Assembly: GCA_963820375.1 (NCBI GenBank)
Contig: CAWFZX010000007.1
Span: 62,001-126,000, forward strand
DNA length: 64,000 bases
Direction of reading: 5' to 3'
Source of the DNA: AWTP1-13 sp963820375
GTDB taxonomy: Bacteria > Pseudomonadota > Alphaproteobacteria > Rhizobiales > Hyphomicrobiaceae
Shown: piece after piece, positions 61,316 to 64,000 of the stretch
How the letters are laid out: each line of letters opens with the position of its first letter
Position numbering within the stretch: position 1 is the first letter of the stretch
Position numbers and translations under genes: made by a program
The notes under the pieces: generated by a model
Seen by the model: the letters and a program-made list of their open reading frames with translations, nothing else
Databases searched by the model: none
Told to the model about the DNA's origin: nothing

Positions 61316-63586
61316 ATGTCGAGAAAGTTTGCCGCCGCGCACTTCACGGCGCAGGAGGCACTCCAATTCCACAGCCAGGGAAAGCCCGGCAAGCTCGAGA
61401 TCACGCCCACCAAGCCTCTGACAACGCAGCGCGATCTTTCGTTGGCCTATTCCCCCGGGGTTGCCGTGCCGGTACAGGCGATCGCGCAGGACCCCAACCT
61501 CGCCTACGACTACACCAACAAGGCCAACCTTGTCGCGGTGGTCTCCAACGGCACGGCTATTCTCGGGCTTGGCAATCTTGGAGCGCAGGCGGCAAAGCCG
61601 GTGATGGAAGGCAAGGGTGCCCTCTTCAAACGCTTCGCCGATATTGATGCGATCGATCTGCTCGTCGACACGCCAGACTCTGAAGCAGTCATTAATTGCG
61701 TACGCTACCTTGGCCCAAGTTTCGGCGGCATCAATTTGGAGGACATCAAGGCACCCGACTGCTTCATCATCGAGGAGAAGCTAAAGGAGTTCCTGAACAT
61801 ACCGGTGTTCCACGACGATCAGCACGGCACCGCGATCATTGCCGCGGCCGGGCTCCTCAATGCCCTCGAGCTGACGAACCGCAACATCGAAACCTTCAAA
61901 CTGGTCGTCAACGGCGCCGGCGCCGCCGGAATTGCCTGCCTGGAACTGCTAACCGCCATGGGCATGCCGCGTCGGAACGTGATCTTCTGCGACACCAAGG
62001 GGGTGATCTACCAAGGCCGCAAGGAAGGCATGAACCAGTGGAAGTCCGGCTACGCTGCCAAGACCAAGGCGCGCACATTGGCCGAGGCGCTCGAAGGTGC
62101 CGACGTGTTCTTCGGGCTTTCGGCTGCTGGCGCCGTCACCCAGGCGATGGTGAAATCGATGGCGGACAAGCCGATCATCTTTGCCATGGCCAATCCCGAC
62201 CCGGAAATTACGCCGGAAGACGTGATGGAAGTACGACCCGATGCCATCGTCGCTACCGGGCGCTCGGACTACCCCAACCAGATCAACAATGTTTTGGGGT
62301 TCCCGTTCATCTTCCGAGGTGCGCTGGATGTGCAGGCCTCGACCATCAACGAGGCCATGAAGATCGCGGCGGCAAAGGCGCTGGCAGAGCTTGCCCAGGA
62401 GGACGTACCCGATCAGGTGGCCGCCGCCTTCCTGGGCCGGCAGGTCAAATACGGTCCCGACTACATCATTCCGGCACCGTTCGACCCCAGGCTGATTACG
62501 CACGTGCCCCCGGCGGTGGCGAAGGCTGCCATGGATACGGGCGTGGCCCGGCGGCCGATCGTCGATATGGAAGCCTACGTCGACCGGCTGTCCGCTCGCC
62601 TGGACCCGGTGGCAGGCTGGCTCAACAGCATTTTCGCTCAGGTGCGGGCCGGGCCCAAGCGCATTGTCTTTGCTGAAGGGGAGCAGCCACAGATCGCCCG
62701 CGCGGCAAACTCGTTCCACAACGCCGGTCTCGGCCGTCCGATCCTGATTGGGCGCGGCGCGCCGATCCGCGAGGCGTTCAACCTCGCCGGCATCGGGCTG
62801 ACGGACGTGATTGAAATGCACGACACGAGCCTCGACGAACGTCGGCAAGAGTATGCCGAGTTCCTGTACGGCCGCCTGCAGCGCAAGGGTTATTTGCTGC
62901 GCGACTGCCAACGCCTTGTGAACAATGACCGCAATGTCTTTGCCGCCTGCATGGTGGCAATGGGCCATGCCGACGGGATGGTCACCGGCGTGACGCGCAA
63001 CTGGTATACGGCCTACGAGGATGTGCGCAAGGTGCTCGACGCCAGGCCAAGGCGGCGCGTGATCGGCGTCTCGGTCGCGCTCATTCGCGGGCGCGTGGTG
63101 CTGGTCGCCGACGTCAGCGTGCACGATATGCCGGACGGCAATCAGTTGGCCGATATCACCGAGGAAGCCGTGCGCGTTGCCCGCCGTCTGGCGATCGAGC
63201 CGCGCGTGGCACTGCTGGCCTACTCGACCTTCGGGCACCCACGCGGAGAGCGCTCCGATCGCGTGCGCGAGGCGGTCGGTATCCTCGACAAGCGCCAGGT
63301 CGATTTCGAGTACGATGGCGATATGGCGGCCGATGTTGCGCTCAATCGCGAGGCCCTGAAGCAATATCCCTTCTGCCGCCTTTCGGATACCGCCAACGTG
63401 CTCGTCATGCCCGCCTTTCACTCCGCTTCAATCTCAACCAAGATGCTGAAGGAACTGGGAGGCGCCACCCTGATCGGGCCGGTGCTGGTAGGGCTCACGC
63501 ACTCGGTGCAAATCTGTCCGCTGAACGCCAAGGACAGCGATGTCGTGAACATGGCGGCGCTGGCGGCTTACGACGTGAACTGCTGA
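61316..63586 (+). CDS. maeB: NADP-dependent malic enzyme with phosphotransacetylase-like domain
   Basis: A 756-residue enzyme that decarboxylates malate to pyruvate and makes NADPH. The malic domain shows RDLSLAYSPGVAVPVQAI and the catalytic lysine region, with FHDDQHGTAII for metal binding and VVNGAGAAGIACLELL for the cofactor. The last 320 residues (from RIVFAEGEQPQIARAA) are the phosphotransacetylase-like regulatory domain typical of MaeB. It is divergent from mutS and ends 10 bases before the next convergent stop. Confidence 0.97.
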   Translation: MSRKFAAAHFTAQEALQFHSQGKPGKLEITPTKPLTTQRDLSLAYSPGVAVPVQAIAQDPNLAYDYTNKANLVAVVSNGTAILGLGNLGAQAAKPVMEGKGALFKRFADIDAIDLLVDTPDSEAVINCVRYLGPSFGGINLEDIKAPDCFIIEEKLKEFLNIPVFHDDQHGTAIIAAAGLLNALELTNRNIETFKLVVNGAGAAGIACLELLTAMGMPRRNVIFCDTKGVIYQGRKEGMNQWKSGYAAKTKARTLAEALEGADVFFGLSAAGAVTQAMVKSMADKPIIFAMANPDPEITPEDVMEVRPDAIVATGRSDYPNQINNVLGFPFIFRGALDVQASTINEAMKIAAAKALAELAQEDVPDQVAAAFLGRQVKYGPDYIIPAPFDPRLITHVPPAVAKAAMDTGVARRPIVDMEAYVDRLSARLDPVAGWLNSIFAQVRAGPKRIVFAEGEQPQIARAANSFHNAGLGRPILIGRGAPIREAFNLAGIGLTDVIEMHDTSLDERRQEYAEFLYGRLQRKGYLLRDCQRLVNNDRNVFAACMVAMGHADGMVTGVTRNWYTAYEDVRKVLDARPRRRVIGVSVALIRGRVVLVADVSVHDMPDGNQLADITEEAVRVARRLAIEPRVALLAYSTFGHPRGERSDRVREAVGILDKRQVDFEYDGDMAADVALNREALKQYPFCRLSDTANVLVMPAFHSASISTKMLKELGGATLIGPVLVGLTHSVQICPLNAKDSDVVNMAALAAYDVNC

Positions 63587-63596
63587 AGGTGGCCGC

Positions 63597-64000
63597 TCAG
63601 GCGACGTCTGTGCGGTCGACCGTGCACCAGCGTTCCAGCAGGCGGTAGAGGTCCCCGCGATCGAAGGGTTTGGCGAGATAGTCATCCATCCCCGCAGCGA
63701 GGCAGCGGCGACGGTCATCATCAAAGGCGTTGGCCGTCAATGCCACGATGGGTGGTGACTGCAGTGTCCGGTCGGCAGCGGCAGCGAATAGCGATCTGAT
63801 GAGACGGGTGGCCTCCAGTCCGTCCAGCACCGGCATATGCACATCCATCAAAATGAGATCGTAGGGCGCATCGCCGCCGGCAAGCACACGCCGCATGGTC
63901 TCCACGGCTTCGCGGCCGTTGCCGCAGAGCTTGGCCTCGCAGCCGACCTTTTCCAACATGCGCCGCGCCAGCAAGGCATTGATGGCATTGTCCTCGACCA
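63597..64000 (-). CDS. Receiver domain, C-terminal part of a probable hybrid sensor kinase (cut by window edge)
   Basis: At least 134 residues of a response-regulator receiver domain are visible, open to the window edge. The start of the domain reads VEDNAINALLARRMLEK with the acidic pair. The phospho-acceptor aspartate is in LILMDVHMPVLDG, the Thr/Ser switch in IVALTANAF, and the lysine in DDYLAKPFDR. The domain ends the protein, and the VEDNAIN form is typical of receivers at the C-terminus of hybrid histidine kinases. The signal and output are unknown because the rest lies outside the window. Confidence 0.88.
   Translation of the reverse strand, partial: VEDNAINALLARRMLEKVGCEAKLCGNGREAVETMRRVLAGGDAPYDLILMDVHMPVLDGLEATRLIRSLFAAAADRTLQSPPIVALTANAFDDDRRRCLAAGMDDYLAKPFDRGDLYRLLERWCTVDRTDVA

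Noticed and set aside
61949..63421. Minus-strand open frame of 490 codons opposite maeB
   Set aside because: It is a shadow frame; maeB matches its family along its full length.
1..64000. CRISPR arrays, insertion sequences, phage genes, tRNA or rRNA genes, replication origin
   Set aside because: None was recognised on reading the window; gaps between genes are short and contain no such signatures.

Overview
The window is GC-rich and packed with housekeeping genes. Its gene order points strongly to an alphaproteobacterium of the order Hyphomicrobiales (Rhizobiales). The evidence is the long minus-strand series mutS-glnD-murJ-trpS-usp-nfu-tsaB-rimI-fur-miaB-phoH-ybeY-corC-lnt-metK-trmB-rimP-nusA-ylxR-infB-rbfA-truB-rpsO-pnp, the fabA-fabB-fabI set divergent from an Irr-type iron regulator, and coaBC overlapping dut. 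I cannot name a genus. No phage, insertion sequence, CRISPR array, toxin-antitoxin pair, tRNA or rRNA was seen.

Layout. Positions 1-3731 (+) hold the end of an acyl-CoA dehydrogenase, an enoyl-CoA hydratase, a short-chain dehydrogenase and an AMP-forming acyl-CoA ligase. This gene set resembles those for activation and ring beta-oxidation of cyclohexanecarboxylate-type acids. Positions 3739-9400 carry an alpha/beta hydrolase, a secreted cupin, a translationally coupled TerB/J-domain protein and AmpD-like amidase, a 3-hydroxyisobutyryl-CoA hydrolase-like protein and a TauD-type dioxygenase. A stretch of about 1 kb without a convincing gene follows (9401-10432). Next come a TAXI-type solute-binding protein with no permease beside it, a Sel1-like exported protein, CoaBC with an extra N-terminal domain, Dut, and an exported DUF6569-type protein. 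Positions 16250-20614 contain murI, fabI, fabB, fabA and the divergent irr. Positions 20690-29750 are more mixed: an SH3 protein, a 2-hydroxyacid dehydrogenase, an unrecognised 348-residue protein, two hydrolases, a compact adh-panE-moeB-like-HAD series, a LysE exporter, a small secreted protein and a 44-residue membrane protein. From 29812 to 61173 every gene is on the minus strand and belongs to conserved information-processing, envelope and nitrogen-signalling functions. The window closes with maeB (+) and the receiver end of a probable hybrid sensor kinase that runs off the edge.

How the genes work together. The rimP-to-pnp group makes and processes RNA and matures the ribosome, and terminator-like hairpins divide it into units (before rimP, after truB, after pnp). 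The miaB-phoH-ybeY-corC-lnt group matches a familiar arrangement of tRNA modification, 16S/17S RNA maturation and lipoprotein maturation. The fabA-fabB-fabI group handles unsaturated fatty acid synthesis.

No clearly new multi-gene system was found. The most useful anomalies are: a one-base frame disruption in rimI, which makes the broken frame run on into fur and look like a GNAT-Fur fusion; an in-frame small-domain extension on CoaBC with a strong internal ribosome-binding site; a strong terminator abutting the start of rimP; and the unexplained 1-kb gap with two perfect hairpins.
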